Origin: Dokdonella koreensis DS-123 | GTDB taxonomy: Bacteria; Pseudomonadota; Gammaproteobacteria; Xanthomonadales; Rhodanobacteraceae | Length of the DNA: 64,000 nt | NCBI RefSeq assembly: GCF_001632775.1 | Contig: NZ_CP015249.1 | Location: 352,686 to 416,685, forward strand | Reading direction: 5' to 3' | Shown here: in pieces, positions 25,176 to 35,349 of the stretch | Position numbering within the stretch: position 1 is the stretch's first letter | How the letters are laid out: the number at the start of each line of letters is the position of its first letter | Program-made: the position numbers and the translations under genes | Notes under the pieces: model-generated | Databases searched by the model: none | What the model was told of the DNA's origin: nothing | The model's input: the letters and a program-made list of their open reading frames with translations, nothing else

Positions 25176-27617
25176 ATGCTCGACGCGGTGATGCGTGATC
25201 TTCGCCAGGCGCTGCGCAGCCTGCGCGCGACGCCGGGCTTCGTGCTGATCGCGGTGCTGACGCTCGGTATCGGCATCGGCAGTGTCGGCGCCGTCTACAG
25301 CGTGGTCAGCGGTACCCTGCTCAAGCCGCTGCCGTACCCGGATGCGGACCGGATCGTGCGCATCCATCGCGAGAACCGCGAGAAGCCGACCTTCGGCGGG
25401 CCGGTGTCGCAGCCGCTGCTGGACGCCTGGCGCAGCGGCACGCACGAGGCCTTCGCCGCGTTCGGCGCGTTCGCCGGTGCGACGGCCAACTTTCGCGCCG
25501 GTGACGCACCGGCCGAGCGGCTGGTCGCCTACCGGGTGACACCGGACTTCTGGCGCGTGATGGCGCTGGCGCCGCAGGTGGGCCGCTACTTCGGCGAGGC
25601 CGAGGAGGCCAGCGGCGAGGCGGTGGTGGTGCTCGGCCACGGCTTCTGGCAGAAGCGCTTCGGCGGCCGTGCCGACATCGTCGGCAGCGAGGTCCTGCTC
25701 AACGGCGTGGCGCATCGCGTGGTCGGCGTGACCGCCTCGGCGTTCCGGTATCCCGGCACGGTGGACGTCTACGTGCCGACGCACCTGGTGGCCTCGGCGG
25801 CCGACGCCGACAGCAGCTACCTGTCGGTGATCGCGCGACTGGCGCCGGGCGTGACGCTGGCGCAGGCACGTGCGGCGATGGAGGTGGTCGGCGCGCGCCT
25901 GCGCGCGGCCGACGTGGGGCGCTACGACGGCCTCGACGCGCGGCTGACCGCCTTGTCGAGCGTGCTGGTCAGCGACGTGCGCCAGCCGCTGCTGGTCCTG
26001 CTGGGGGCGGCGGCGCTGGTGCTGCTGATTGCCTGCGTGAACCTGGCCAACCTGCTGCTGGCCCGCGGTGCCGTCCGCCGCCGCGAGCTGGCGGTGCGCG
26101 CGGCGCTCGGCGCCGGCAAGGCGCGCCTGCTGCGGCTGGTGCTGGCCGAGACGGTGCTGATCGCCGTAGCCGGCAGCGTGCTCGGCCTGCTGGGCGCCGC
26201 GGCGGCGGTGCCGCTGCTGCTGGCCGGCGCGCCGGAGCTGATGCCGAGCCACAGCGCCATCGGTGTCGATGCCGGCGTGGTCGCGGCCAGTGTCGCGGTG
26301 GCCGTGACGACGATGCTGGCGTTCTCGCTGCTGCCGGCACTGCGCGCGGCCGGCGTGGCGCCGGTGGGCGCCCTCAACGAGGAAGGCCGCGACGGCAGCG
26401 GCGGACGCGAGCGCAGTCGCCTGCGCGGCCTGCTGGTGGCCGGCGAGATCGCGTTGGCGCTGGTGCTGCTGGCCGGCGCAGGCCTGCTGATCGAAAGCCT
26501 GCGCCAGGTCGGCCGCGCCGATACCGGCGTCGTCGCCGACGGCGTGCTGACCGCCACCTTCGTGCTGCCGACCGCGCACGATCCGTTCGCCGGCGACTTC
26601 ACCGAGAACTACAAGCGCCATTCCGCGCTGCTCGCCACGCGCCTGGACGCGGTGATCGACCGCGTCGCGGCGATGCCCGGCGTCGAGGCGGTGGCATTGA
26701 GCGACGCGCTGCCGCTGTCGGGCATGGACAACGTCAGCTCGGCCATGCAGGTGGTCGGCCGGGACGGGCCGTCGGCGGAGGCCGGCGCCAACTGGCGTTT
26801 CGTCAACCCCGGTTTCCTGCGCACGCTCCGCATCGGCCTGGTCGCCGGCCGCAACCTGGACCGCAGCGACGCGCGGCCGGGCGAGTTCCCGGCCACGGTC
26901 ATGGTCAACCAGGCGTTCGCGCGGCGCTTCCTCCCCGAGGGCGACCCGATCGGCCGCCAGCTCACCTTCCTCGGCGGGCCCAAGACCATCGTCGGCGTGG
27001 TGGCCGATTCGCGCACGATGGGCTACGAGCACGCGCCGGTGCCGGAGGTGTACATGCACCACGCGCAGGCGATCCAGACCCAGTTCTCGCTCGCGCTCAA
27101 GGTGAGCGGAGACCCGATGGCGCAGGCCCAGGCGCTGCGCCGCGCGCTGGCCGAGGTCGATCCGGCGATGCCGGTGTTCGCCGTGCGCACGCTGGCCGAG
27201 ATGGGCGCCGCGGGCCTGGCGCTGCGCGCGTTCAACCTGCGCCTGATGGTCGCGTTCAGCGCGGTCGCGCTGCTGCTGGCGGCGATCGGCATCTACGGCG
27301 TGATCGCCGGATCGGTCGGCCAGCGCCGCCGCGAGATCGGCCTGCGCCAGGCGGTCGGCGCACGCGCGCTCGACATCCATCGCCTGGTGCTGGGCACGGG
27401 CCTGCGCATGATCGTCCCGGGCGTGGTCGCCGGCGTGCTCGGCGCCCTGGCGCTGGGGCGGCTGCTGGCGGCCCAGCTCTACGGCGTCGGCAGCGCCGAT
27501 CCGGGCGTCCTCGCCGCGGTCGTTGCGGTGCTGGGGCTGGTGGCGCTGGCCGCCTGCCTGATTCCGGCACGGCGCGCCGCGCGCGTCGCGCCGATGGAGG
27601 CGCTGCGCCGTGACTGA
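25176..27617 (+). CDS. MacB/FtsX-type permease 2 of the array
   Basis: Protein of 813 residues. The start at 25176 (MLDAVMRDLRQALRS) has a G-rich ribosome site; an in-frame ATG five codons later is the alternative. First segment VLIAVLTLGIGIGSVGAVYS; the first FtsX block holds LLIACVNLANLLLARGAVR near residue 286; the second starts near 696 with LLAAIGIYGVIAGSVGQRR. The C-terminal block (LDIHRLVLGTGLRMIVPG, AAQLYGVGSADP) is nearly the same as in permeases 5 and 6, so these three form one subfamily. Gaps are 40 bases to permease 1 and 75 to permease 3. Confidence 0.92.
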   Translation: MLDAVMRDLRQALRSLRATPGFVLIAVLTLGIGIGSVGAVYSVVSGTLLKPLPYPDADRIVRIHRENREKPTFGGPVSQPLLDAWRSGTHEAFAAFGAFAGATANFRAGDAPAERLVAYRVTPDFWRVMALAPQVGRYFGEAEEASGEAVVVLGHGFWQKRFGGRADIVGSEVLLNGVAHRVVGVTASAFRYPGTVDVYVPTHLVASAADADSSYLSVIARLAPGVTLAQARAAMEVVGARLRAADVGRYDGLDARLTALSSVLVSDVRQPLLVLLGAAALVLLIACVNLANLLLARGAVRRRELAVRAALGAGKARLLRLVLAETVLIAVAGSVLGLLGAAAAVPLLLAGAPELMPSHSAIGVDAGVVAASVAVAVTTMLAFSLLPALRAAGVAPVGALNEEGRDGSGGRERSRLRGLLVAGEIALALVLLAGAGLLIESLRQVGRADTGVVADGVLTATFVLPTAHDPFAGDFTENYKRHSALLATRLDAVIDRVAAMPGVEAVALSDALPLSGMDNVSSAMQVVGRDGPSAEAGANWRFVNPGFLRTLRIGLVAGRNLDRSDARPGEFPATVMVNQAFARRFLPEGDPIGRQLTFLGGPKTIVGVVADSRTMGYEHAPVPEVYMHHAQAIQTQFSLALKVSGDPMAQAQALRRALAEVDPAMPVFAVRTLAEMGAAGLALRAFNLRLMVAFSAVALLLAAIGIYGVIAGSVGQRRREIGLRQAVGARALDIHRLVLGTGLRMIVPGVVAGVLGALALGRLLAAQLYGVGSADPGVLAAVVAVLGLVALAACLIPARRAARVAPMEALRRD

Positions 27618-27692
27618 GCCCAGCGCCCTGACCGAAATGCTTGCGGTGCGCATGCACCGAACCGCCGGGGCGATCGCCCACAAGGACCTGTC

Positions 27693-30191
27693 ATGACCCT
27701 GTTCGACGATCTGCGCCAGGCGCTGCGCAGCCTGCTGAGCCGGCCGCTGTTCGCCCTGGTCGCCACCGCCACGCTGGCACTCGGCATCGGCGCCAACACG
27801 GCGATCTTCTCGCTGGCCCATCAGTGGCTGCTCGAACCGTTGCGCGTGCCGGCACCCGAGCAGCTGGTCAATCTGTCCTGGGCGCGCGAGCGCTCCGGCT
27901 GGACCAGCAGCAACAACGCCGGTTCCGGCGACGCGGTCTTCAGCTATCCGACCTTCCGCGACCTGGAGCGGCGTCAGGAAGGCTTCGGCCGGATCGCCGC
28001 GCATCGTCAGATCGGCGTCAATCTCGCGCTCGACGGTGAAACCGCCAGTGCCGGCGGCCTGCTGGTCTCGGGCAGCTACTTCGGCGTGCTCGGCGTGCAA
28101 CCGGTCCTGGGCCGTCTGCTCGACGAGCGCGACGACGCGGTGCCCGGCGTCGCCGAGTCGGTCGTGCTCGGCTACGGCTACTGGCAGAACCGGCTCGGCG
28201 GCAAATCCGACGTGCTCGGCAAGACCCTGCGCGTCAACGGCGTACCGCTGACGATCGTCGGCGTGGCCTCGGCGGGCTTTGACGGCACCACGCTCGGCAC
28301 CCGGCCGGACGTGTTCGTACCGATCACCCTGAGCTGGTCGCGCGAGCCGAACACGCTGCCCGAGCACGAGAGCCGCAAGGCCTACTGGGTCTATCTGTTC
28401 GCGCGGATGGCGCCGGGGCTTTCGATCGAGCAGGCGCAGGAGCGCATCAACGGTCCGTTCCACGCGCTGGTCGAAGAGGTCGAAGCGCCGCTGCAGTCGA
28501 TGAGCGGCGCCGAACTCGAGCGCTTCCGCGCGTCGCGGCTGACGCTGCAGCCCGGTGCACGTGGCCAGAGCCTGGTGCCGGAGCAGGCCCGGCTCGGTCT
28601 CGGCCTGCTGTTCGGCGTGACGGCACTGGTGCTGCTGATCGCCTGCGTCAACCTGGCCAACCTGATGCTGGCGCGCGGCGCGGCGCGCGGTGCCGAGATG
28701 GCCGTGCGCGCGGCGATCGGGGCGAGCCGCGGCCGCCTGTTGTGCCAGCTGCTGGCCGAGGCCGCGCTGATCGCGCTGGCCGGTGCACTGGCCGCGCTGC
28801 CGGTCGCGCTGGCGGTGCTCGGGTTGCTGGCGAGGCTGTTCGCCGAACAGATCGGCGTGATCGAGGCGGCCGGGCTGGCACCGGCGGCGGTCGTTTTCGC
28901 GTTCGCCGCCGCCGCCGCCACCACCGTGCTGTTCGGCCTGTTCCCGGCGCTGGAACTCGCGCGGACCGCGCCGATCGCGGCGATCCGCGGCCACGGCCCG
29001 GCCGGCGCCGGACGGGCTTCCACGCGCCTTCGCGGTCATCTCGCGGTCGCGCAGATCGCCTTGTCGATGGCGCTGCTGGTACTGGCCGGCCTGTTCAGCC
29101 AGAGCCTGTCGAATCTCGCCGACGTCGACCTCGGCCTGCGCACCGAGGGCGTGCTGGTGCTGACGGTCGCCCCACCCCGCAACGGCTACGACGCCGAACG
29201 CTCGCGCCAGGTGCTGGCACGCATCGAGGAAACCCTCGCGGGTGTGCCGGGCGTGACCTCGGCCAGCCAGTCGCGGGTGCGTCTGCTGTCCGATGACAAT
29301 CTCGGCGGCAACGTCAGTGTCGAAGGTTTCCAGGCGGCACCCGGCACCGATACCCAGGTGCTGCGCAACGAAGTCTCGCCGGGCTTCTTCGCGACACTCG
29401 GCATTCCCTTGCTGGCCGGCCGTGACTTCACGGCCGGCGACGACGCGGCTGCCGCCAAGGTGGCGGTCGTCAACCGGCGCTTCGCCGAGCGGTTCGGGCT
29501 CGGCGACGCGCCGGTCGGCAAGCGCGTCGCGCTCGGCGGCGGCGTGCCGGACGTCGCCATCGTCGGCCTGGTCGAGACGGCCGCGTACGCGGGCGTCAAG
29601 GACGAGGCCACGCCGCAACTGTTCATGCCGATCGCGCAACGCCCGGTGGCGCGCGAGACCCATTTCTATGTGCGCACGTCGCTGGCGCCGGAAGCCCTGA
29701 TGCGCCCGGTCGAGCAGGCCGTGGCGCGGGTCGATCCGAACCTGCCGGTCGACGGTCTGCAGACGCTGCAGGCGCAGCGCGTGGAGAGCATCGCCGAGGA
29801 CCGCCTGCTCGGTCATCTCTCGGCGGCCTTCGCGCTGCTGGCGACCCTGCTCGCCGCGACCGGCCTGTACGGCCTGCTCGCCTACACGATCGCCCAGCGC
29901 ACCCGTGAACTGGGCCTGCGCCAGGCACTGGGCGCCGCGCCCGCGCGGCTGCGTGCGATGGTGCTGGCCCAGGTCGGGCGCATGGGCCTGCTCGGCGGTG
30001 CGATCGGCCTGCTCGTCGCGCTCGGCGCGGGCCGTGCGGCCGAGTCGCTGCTGTTCGGGCTGAGCGCCAGCGATCCGCGCGTCTACCTGGCCGCGACCGT
30101 GTTGATGACGCTGGTGGTGCTGGCCGCCGCCAGCGTGCCGGCCTGGCGCGCCTCGCGCGTCGCGCCGATGGAGGCGCTGCGCCATGACTAG
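27693..30191 (+). CDS. MacB/FtsX-type permease 3 of the array
   Basis: Protein of 832 residues, longer than most siblings because the first periplasmic domain is enlarged. It starts MTLFDDLRQALRSLLSRP. That domain includes SAGFDGTTLGTRPDVFVPI (about residues 191-209) and a long QGARGQSLVPEQ-type linker before the FtsX block with LLIACVNLANLMLARGAAR near 315. The same features occur in permease 8, so the two are a separate subfamily. It ends RVAPMEALRHD. A 246-base gap without a gene follows. Confidence 0.92.
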   Translation: MTLFDDLRQALRSLLSRPLFALVATATLALGIGANTAIFSLAHQWLLEPLRVPAPEQLVNLSWARERSGWTSSNNAGSGDAVFSYPTFRDLERRQEGFGRIAAHRQIGVNLALDGETASAGGLLVSGSYFGVLGVQPVLGRLLDERDDAVPGVAESVVLGYGYWQNRLGGKSDVLGKTLRVNGVPLTIVGVASAGFDGTTLGTRPDVFVPITLSWSREPNTLPEHESRKAYWVYLFARMAPGLSIEQAQERINGPFHALVEEVEAPLQSMSGAELERFRASRLTLQPGARGQSLVPEQARLGLGLLFGVTALVLLIACVNLANLMLARGAARGAEMAVRAAIGASRGRLLCQLLAEAALIALAGALAALPVALAVLGLLARLFAEQIGVIEAAGLAPAAVVFAFAAAAATTVLFGLFPALELARTAPIAAIRGHGPAGAGRASTRLRGHLAVAQIALSMALLVLAGLFSQSLSNLADVDLGLRTEGVLVLTVAPPRNGYDAERSRQVLARIEETLAGVPGVTSASQSRVRLLSDDNLGGNVSVEGFQAAPGTDTQVLRNEVSPGFFATLGIPLLAGRDFTAGDDAAAAKVAVVNRRFAERFGLGDAPVGKRVALGGGVPDVAIVGLVETAAYAGVKDEATPQLFMPIAQRPVARETHFYVRTSLAPEALMRPVEQAVARVDPNLPVDGLQTLQAQRVESIAEDRLLGHLSAAFALLATLLAATGLYGLLAYTIAQRTRELGLRQALGAAPARLRAMVLAQVGRMGLLGGAIGLLVALGAGRAAESLLFGLSASDPRVYLAATVLMTLVVLAAASVPAWRASRVAPMEALRHD

Positions 30192-30437
30192 CCGGCTGCC
30201 GAAGAACGGCTTTGCCGCCCATTGCCGACGTGCACGGCCGTGCCGCGCCATCGGCGCCGCGGATCGCCCGCGTGCGCCGTCGCCCGGCGAGCGACCCGTC
30301 CGGGGATCGCGTGCGCCGGCCGTTTCCCGACAGGCCGCGAGCCTTCGCCGCGCTGCGCGCGCCGCCGCCGATCGCACACAACGTTGTGCCGCCCACCTGC
30401 ATCTGATGGGCGACGCCCTTTCCACCGGAGACCTGCC

Positions 30438-32837
30438 GTGACCCTGATCGACGACTTCCGCCACGCGCTGCACGGCCTGCGTGCGCACCCGGGCACGATG
30501 GCCTTCGCAGCCGCGACGCTCGCCTGCGGCCTCGGTGCCGCGCTGGCGATCCTCGCGGTCGTCGATGCGGTGCTGCTGCGCGCGCTGCCGTACCCGAACG
30601 CCGAGCGCATCGTCGAACTCGCGGAACTGGCCGAGGACGGCCATCCGATGAACCTGGCCAAGCCCAATTACGACGACCTGGTGGCGAGCGTGCCGTCGCT
30701 GGCGGCGACCTCGTTCTACCAGTCCGGCCCGGCCGCGGTCGCGACCGGCCGCGAGACCGTCCGCGCGAACGCGGCGTTCGCCGGTGGCGGCTTCTTTGCG
30801 ATCTTCGGCACCACGCCGCTCAGCGGCCGCAGCTTCGGCGCCGACGAGCGCGAGCCGGTGGCCGTGGTCAGCGAGGCGTTCTGGCGCGGCCGCCTGGGCG
30901 CGCGCGAGGACGTCCTCGGCAGCGTGGTCGAGGTGGACGGCACGCGCTACACGGTGGTCGGCGTGATGCCCGAGGCGTTCGCGTTCCCGGAGGGTGCCAG
31001 CCTGTGGCTGCCGGTGACGAAGGGCGACTTCGGCAACTCGCGCACGGCGCACAACTGGCGTGCGCTCGGCCTGCTGGCCGCGTCGGACACGCTGGCCGAG
31101 GCGCGGCTGAGCGCCAATGCACTGGCGACGCGCCTGCACGGCCAGTTCGGCGACGAGGTCAACCTGCGCGCGTTCTCGCTGACGCCGCTCGGCGAGGCGA
31201 TCGCCGCGCCGGTGCGCAGCGCGCTGCTGGTGCTCGCCGGCGGCACGCTGTTCCTGCTGCTGATCGCGATCAGCAACGCGGTCAACCTGCTGCTGGCGCT
31301 CGGTGCCTCGCGAGCGCGCGAGTTCGCCGTGCGGCGCGCGCTCGGTGCCAGCCGCTGGCGCATCGCGCGCCAGCATTTCCTGGAAGCCTTCCTGGTCGCC
31401 GCGGCGGCCGCTGTCGCCGGACTCGTGCTGGCAGCGGTGGCGATCGACGTGCTGGTGCACCTGGCCGGCCGTACGCTGCCGCGCGCGGCCGAGATCGGCA
31501 TTGCGCCGTCGACCGTGGCGGCCGCGGCGATCGGTGCGCTGGTGATCGCCGCCCTGCTGACCGCCGCACAGCTGGTCGGCGGCGAGCGCGCGCCGCTGAC
31601 GGCGCTGCGCGAGGCCGGGCGCGGCACCACCGGCGGTCGCGGCCACCTGCGTGCGCGTACTTCGCTGCTGGTTGCGCAGACCGCGCTGACCACGGTGCTG
31701 CTGGTCGGCGCCGGCCTGCTCGGGCGCAGCTTCCTCGTGCTGCTGGCGGTCGATCCGGGCTTCGCGCCGGAGGGTGCGGTCTCGGTGCGCCTGTCGTACC
31801 CGACCACCGGCGACCCGGCCGAGCTGAGCGCCATGGCGCAGCGCTACGCCTCGCTCGGCGAGGCGCTGGCCGAGCTGCCCGGCGTCGCCACGGTCGGCGG
31901 CGTCAACACGCTGCCGCTGACCGGCGGCGGCGCCAACGGCGCGTTCTGGGACGGCACGATGACCAGCTTCACGCAGCCGGTCCCGCCGCAGCTGGGCTAT
32001 GGCGAATTCCGCGTCGCGAGTGCCGGCTACTTCGAGGCGGCCGGCATCCCGGTGCTCGCCGGCCGCGCGTTCGACGCGCGCGACCGTGCCGACGGCGCGC
32101 ACGTCGCGGTGATCAGTGCCACGGTCGCGAAGGAGACCTGGCCCGGCCGCGATCCGATCGGCCAGCGCATCCAGGTCGGCAACATGGACGGCGACATGAC
32201 GCCGGTCACCATCGTCGGCGTGGTCGGCGACGTCCACGAGCGGCGCCTGGAGCGCGCGCCGATGGGCGCGGTCTACGTCAACGTCGCGCAGCGCCCGGCG
32301 GCGGCGAGCGAGTTCAGCCTGATCGTGCGCACGACGCTGCCGCTGGCCGCGGTGCTGCCGACGCTGCGCGCGACGGTGGACCGGCTCGCGCCGGACCTGC
32401 CGCACAGCCTGCAGCCGCTGGCCGAGCTGCGCGTGCAGGCGATGGCGCAGCGGCGGTTCAACCTGGTCCTGCTCGGCAGCTTCGGCGTGGTGGCGCTGCT
32501 GCTCGCCGGTACCGGCCTGTACGGCCTGATGGCCTTCGCGGTCGCGCAGCGGCGGCCCGAGTTCGCGCTGCGCCAGGCGCTGGGCGCATCGAGCGGCGGC
32601 ATCCTGCGGCTGGTGCTGCGCGGCGGGCTGCTGGTCGCCGCGCTCGGCATCGCACTCGGCATCGCCGCGGCAGTGGCCGGTTCGCGCGTGGTGGCCAGCC
32701 TGATCTACGGCGTGCCGGCGACCGATCCGCTGACCCTGGCCGCGGTGGGCATCGGCCTGCTCGCGGTACTGCTGCTGGCCGGCCTGGTGCCGGCGCGGCG
32801 CGCCTGCCGCGTGTTGCCGCGCGAGGCGCTGGCATGA
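30438..32837 (+). CDS. MacB/FtsX-type permease 4 of the array
   Basis: Protein of 799 residues. I chose GTG 30438 because GGAG lies 7 bases before it and the protein then begins like its siblings (MTLIDDFRHALHGLRAHPG). The frame stays open further upstream, but that part is Arg/Pro-rich and unlike any sibling. The first FtsX block is atypical (LLLIAISNAVNLLLALGAS, near 275, lacking the usual CxNLxNL). The second block begins near 685 (GTGLYGLMAFAVAQRRPEFA) and the protein ends CRVLPREALA. The preceding gap (30192-30437) contains the perfect palindrome CACAACGTTGTG at 30377-30388. Confidence 0.9.
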   Translation: MTLIDDFRHALHGLRAHPGTMAFAAATLACGLGAALAILAVVDAVLLRALPYPNAERIVELAELAEDGHPMNLAKPNYDDLVASVPSLAATSFYQSGPAAVATGRETVRANAAFAGGGFFAIFGTTPLSGRSFGADEREPVAVVSEAFWRGRLGAREDVLGSVVEVDGTRYTVVGVMPEAFAFPEGASLWLPVTKGDFGNSRTAHNWRALGLLAASDTLAEARLSANALATRLHGQFGDEVNLRAFSLTPLGEAIAAPVRSALLVLAGGTLFLLLIAISNAVNLLLALGASRAREFAVRRALGASRWRIARQHFLEAFLVAAAAAVAGLVLAAVAIDVLVHLAGRTLPRAAEIGIAPSTVAAAAIGALVIAALLTAAQLVGGERAPLTALREAGRGTTGGRGHLRARTSLLVAQTALTTVLLVGAGLLGRSFLVLLAVDPGFAPEGAVSVRLSYPTTGDPAELSAMAQRYASLGEALAELPGVATVGGVNTLPLTGGGANGAFWDGTMTSFTQPVPPQLGYGEFRVASAGYFEAAGIPVLAGRAFDARDRADGAHVAVISATVAKETWPGRDPIGQRIQVGNMDGDMTPVTIVGVVGDVHERRLERAPMGAVYVNVAQRPAAASEFSLIVRTTLPLAAVLPTLRATVDRLAPDLPHSLQPLAELRVQAMAQRRFNLVLLGSFGVVALLLAGTGLYGLMAFAVAQRRPEFALRQALGASSGGILRLVLRGGLLVAALGIALGIAAAVAGSRVVASLIYGVPATDPLTLAAVGIGLLAVLLLAGLVPARRACRVLPREALA

Positions 32838-32880
32838 GCACGCCGCGATTTCATTCCATGCATTCGAGGAGCCCGTCCCG

Positions 32881-35310
32881 ATGAACCTGATCGACGACCT
32901 GCGCATCGCCTGGCGCGCCCTGCGGGCGCAGCCGACATTCTTCGCCGCGGCGGTGCTGACGCTGATGCTCGGCATCGGCGCGGTGACCGCGATCTTCACG
33001 GTCTATGACGCCGTGCTGCTCAAGCCGCTGCCGTTCTCCGACGCCGACCGCATCGTGCGCGTCATGCGGTCGCAGCCGCCGGTGGCCTACAGCCCGGTCT
33101 CGCCGCCGATCCTGAGGGAATGGGTCGAGCGCAGCTCGTCGGCGTTCGCGGCGTTCGGCGCCTACGTGCCGCAGACGCTCAACCTGACCGGCGGCGGGGA
33201 TGCCGAGCGGTTGTCGGGCTACCGCATCACACCCGGCTACTGGGACGTGTTCGGCCAGCCGATCGCGCTCGGCCGCGCGTTCGGCACGGCTGAGGAGAAC
33301 GCCAACGAACGCGTCGTCGTGCTCGGTGATGCGGTCTGGCGCGACCGCTTCGGTGCCTCGCCCGACGTGATCGGCCGCGACGTGGACCTCAACGGCGAGC
33401 GCTGGCGCGTGATCGGCGTCGCCAAGCCCGGCTTCCGCTATCCGGCCGACGCACAGCTGTGGCTGCCGGCGTTCCTGCCGGCCGACCAGGCCGAGCGCGG
33501 CAGCAATTCGTACGCGCCGGTGGCACGGCTGGCCGACGGTGTCAGCCTCGACCAGGCGCGCGACGTCATGGACGGCATCACGTCCTGGCAGGCCGAGACC
33601 TTCCCCGAGCCGAGCGCCGGCCTGCGCGCCCAGATCATGCCGCTGCGTGAACTGATCGGCTCGCGGCTGCGCACGCCGCTGGCGGTCCTGCTGGTGGCGG
33701 CGGGCCTGGTGCTGCTGATCGCCTGCGCGAACCTGGCCAGCCTGATGCTGGCGCGCGGCCAGGCGCGTGCGCAGGAACTGGCCCTGCGCAGCGCGCTGGG
33801 CGCCGGGCGCGGCCGCCTGCTCAGCCAGGTGCTGGTCGAGTCGCTGCTGATCGCCGCGGCCGGTGCCGCGGCCGCCTTGCTGGTGGCGCCGCCGGCGGTG
33901 CGTGCGCTGCTGGCGCTGGCGCCCGGTATCGTGCCGGCCTACCACACGCCGGCGGTCGACCTGCGCGTGGTCGTGGTCACCGCGGTGATCGCGCTGTCGA
34001 CCCTGCTGCTGTTCGGCCTCGTGCCGGCCTGGCGCTCGGCCGCGGCCGATCCGCTGCAGGCGCTGGCCGGCGCCACGCGCAGCCAGACCGGCACGCGCCG
34101 GCAGACGCGCGCGCGCGGCGCCCTGGTCGCGGCCGAGATCGCGCTGGCGACGACCCTGCTGGCCGGCGCCGGCCTGCTGATCGACTCGCTGCGCCGGCTC
34201 GACGCGGTCGACACCGGCATCGCCGACGCCGCGCAGATCCTCGGTGCCGGCCTGTCGCTGTCGGTGCCGTCGATGCAGCCCGGCGAGGATTTCGCGACCT
34301 GGTACCCGAAGGCCAAGGCGGCGGTATCCACGCGCCTGACCGCGATCGACGCGCGGCTGCGCGCGCTGCCGGGCGTGGAGTCGGTGGCGCTGACCAATGT
34401 GCTGCCGGTTTCCGGCGAGATCGGCTGGAACGGCGGCTTCGACATCGCCGGCCGCGAGCTGCCGGAGAACCGCCTGGTCCAGTTCCGCTTCGTCAGCACC
34501 GATTACTTCTCGACGTTCGGCATTCCGCTGCGTGCCGGCCGCGTGTTCGACGCGGCCGACGGCACGCGGGCAGCGTTCCCGATCGAGGCGATCGTCAACC
34601 AGACCTTCGTCGACCGCTACCTCGGCGGCGGCGATGCGCTGGGCCTGACCGTGTCGACCTTCGACGGCAGCGGGAAGACCATCGTCGGCGTCGTCGCCGA
34701 CGTGCGCCAGGGCGGACCCGACCAGGTCGCCGACGCGGAGATCTACTTCCCGGCGTCGACCGTGCCGGTCGGCGACATCACCGTTGCGATCAAGGGCAGC
34801 GGCGACGTGCTGGCGCTGGCCCCGGCGCTGCGCAGCGCCTTGCGCGAGGTCGCACCGGAGGCGCCGCTGTTCGCGGTGCGCACGATGGACGAGGTGACGC
34901 GCGAGACGACCCGCCTGCGCCGCTTCAACATGAGCCTGATGAGCGCGTTCGCGGCGGTCGCCGTGCTGCTCGCCTCGATCGGCCTGTACGGCGTGATCGC
35001 CTACACGGTCGGCCAGCGCCGCCGCGAGATCGGCGTGCGCCAGTCGCTCGGTGCGACCGCGCTCGACATCCACCGGCTCACGCTCGGCGCCGGCCTGCGC
35101 ATGATCGTGCCGGGCCTGGTGCTCGGTCTCGCCGGCGCGCTCGCGCTCGGGCGCGTGCTGTCGGCGCAGCTCTACGGCGTCGGCGGTGCCGATCCATTCG
35201 TGCTGGTGGCGACGCTCGCGCTGCTCGCGGTGGTGGGCCTGGCCGCCTGCGCGGTGCCGTCGCTGCGCGCCGCGCGCGTCTCGCCGCTGGAGGCCCTGCG
35301 CGATGAATGA
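32881..35310 (+). CDS. MacB/FtsX-type permease 5 of the array
   Basis: Protein of 809 residues (MNLIDDLRIAWRALRAQPTF). First membrane segment with LMLGIGAVTAIFTVYDAVLL; FtsX block with LLIACANLASLMLARGQAR near 280; last block SIGLYGVIAYTVGQRRREIG, then LDIHRLTLGAGLRMIVPG. It has exactly the same length as permease 6 and the same landmarks throughout (YDAVLLKPLPF, AGATRSQTGTR against AGATRGQTGTR), so the two look like a tandem duplication that has since diverged. Gaps are 43 bases upstream and 39 downstream; the genes are probably translated from one message. Confidence 0.92.
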   Translation: MNLIDDLRIAWRALRAQPTFFAAAVLTLMLGIGAVTAIFTVYDAVLLKPLPFSDADRIVRVMRSQPPVAYSPVSPPILREWVERSSSAFAAFGAYVPQTLNLTGGGDAERLSGYRITPGYWDVFGQPIALGRAFGTAEENANERVVVLGDAVWRDRFGASPDVIGRDVDLNGERWRVIGVAKPGFRYPADAQLWLPAFLPADQAERGSNSYAPVARLADGVSLDQARDVMDGITSWQAETFPEPSAGLRAQIMPLRELIGSRLRTPLAVLLVAAGLVLLIACANLASLMLARGQARAQELALRSALGAGRGRLLSQVLVESLLIAAAGAAAALLVAPPAVRALLALAPGIVPAYHTPAVDLRVVVVTAVIALSTLLLFGLVPAWRSAAADPLQALAGATRSQTGTRRQTRARGALVAAEIALATTLLAGAGLLIDSLRRLDAVDTGIADAAQILGAGLSLSVPSMQPGEDFATWYPKAKAAVSTRLTAIDARLRALPGVESVALTNVLPVSGEIGWNGGFDIAGRELPENRLVQFRFVSTDYFSTFGIPLRAGRVFDAADGTRAAFPIEAIVNQTFVDRYLGGGDALGLTVSTFDGSGKTIVGVVADVRQGGPDQVADAEIYFPASTVPVGDITVAIKGSGDVLALAPALRSALREVAPEAPLFAVRTMDEVTRETTRLRRFNMSLMSAFAAVAVLLASIGLYGVIAYTVGQRRREIGVRQSLGATALDIHRLTLGAGLRMIVPGLVLGLAGALALGRVLSAQLYGVGGADPFVLVATLALLAVVGLAACAVPSLRAARVSPLEALRDE

Positions 35311-35349
35311 CCGATCCGATCTCCTTCCCCTGCCGTCGAGGCCGACGCC

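Noticed and set aside
30377..30388. Perfect palindrome CACAACGTTGTG in the gap before permease 4
   Set aside because: No second copy and no promoter next to it; a 12-bp palindrome can occur by chance.
24420..32999. Very long open frame on the minus strand (about 2850 codons) antisense to permeases 1-5
   Set aside because: Its translation is Arg/Gln/His/Ala-rich low-complexity sequence without domains. Such frames arise opposite GC-rich genes with strong third-position GC bias. The plus-strand permeases are clearly real.
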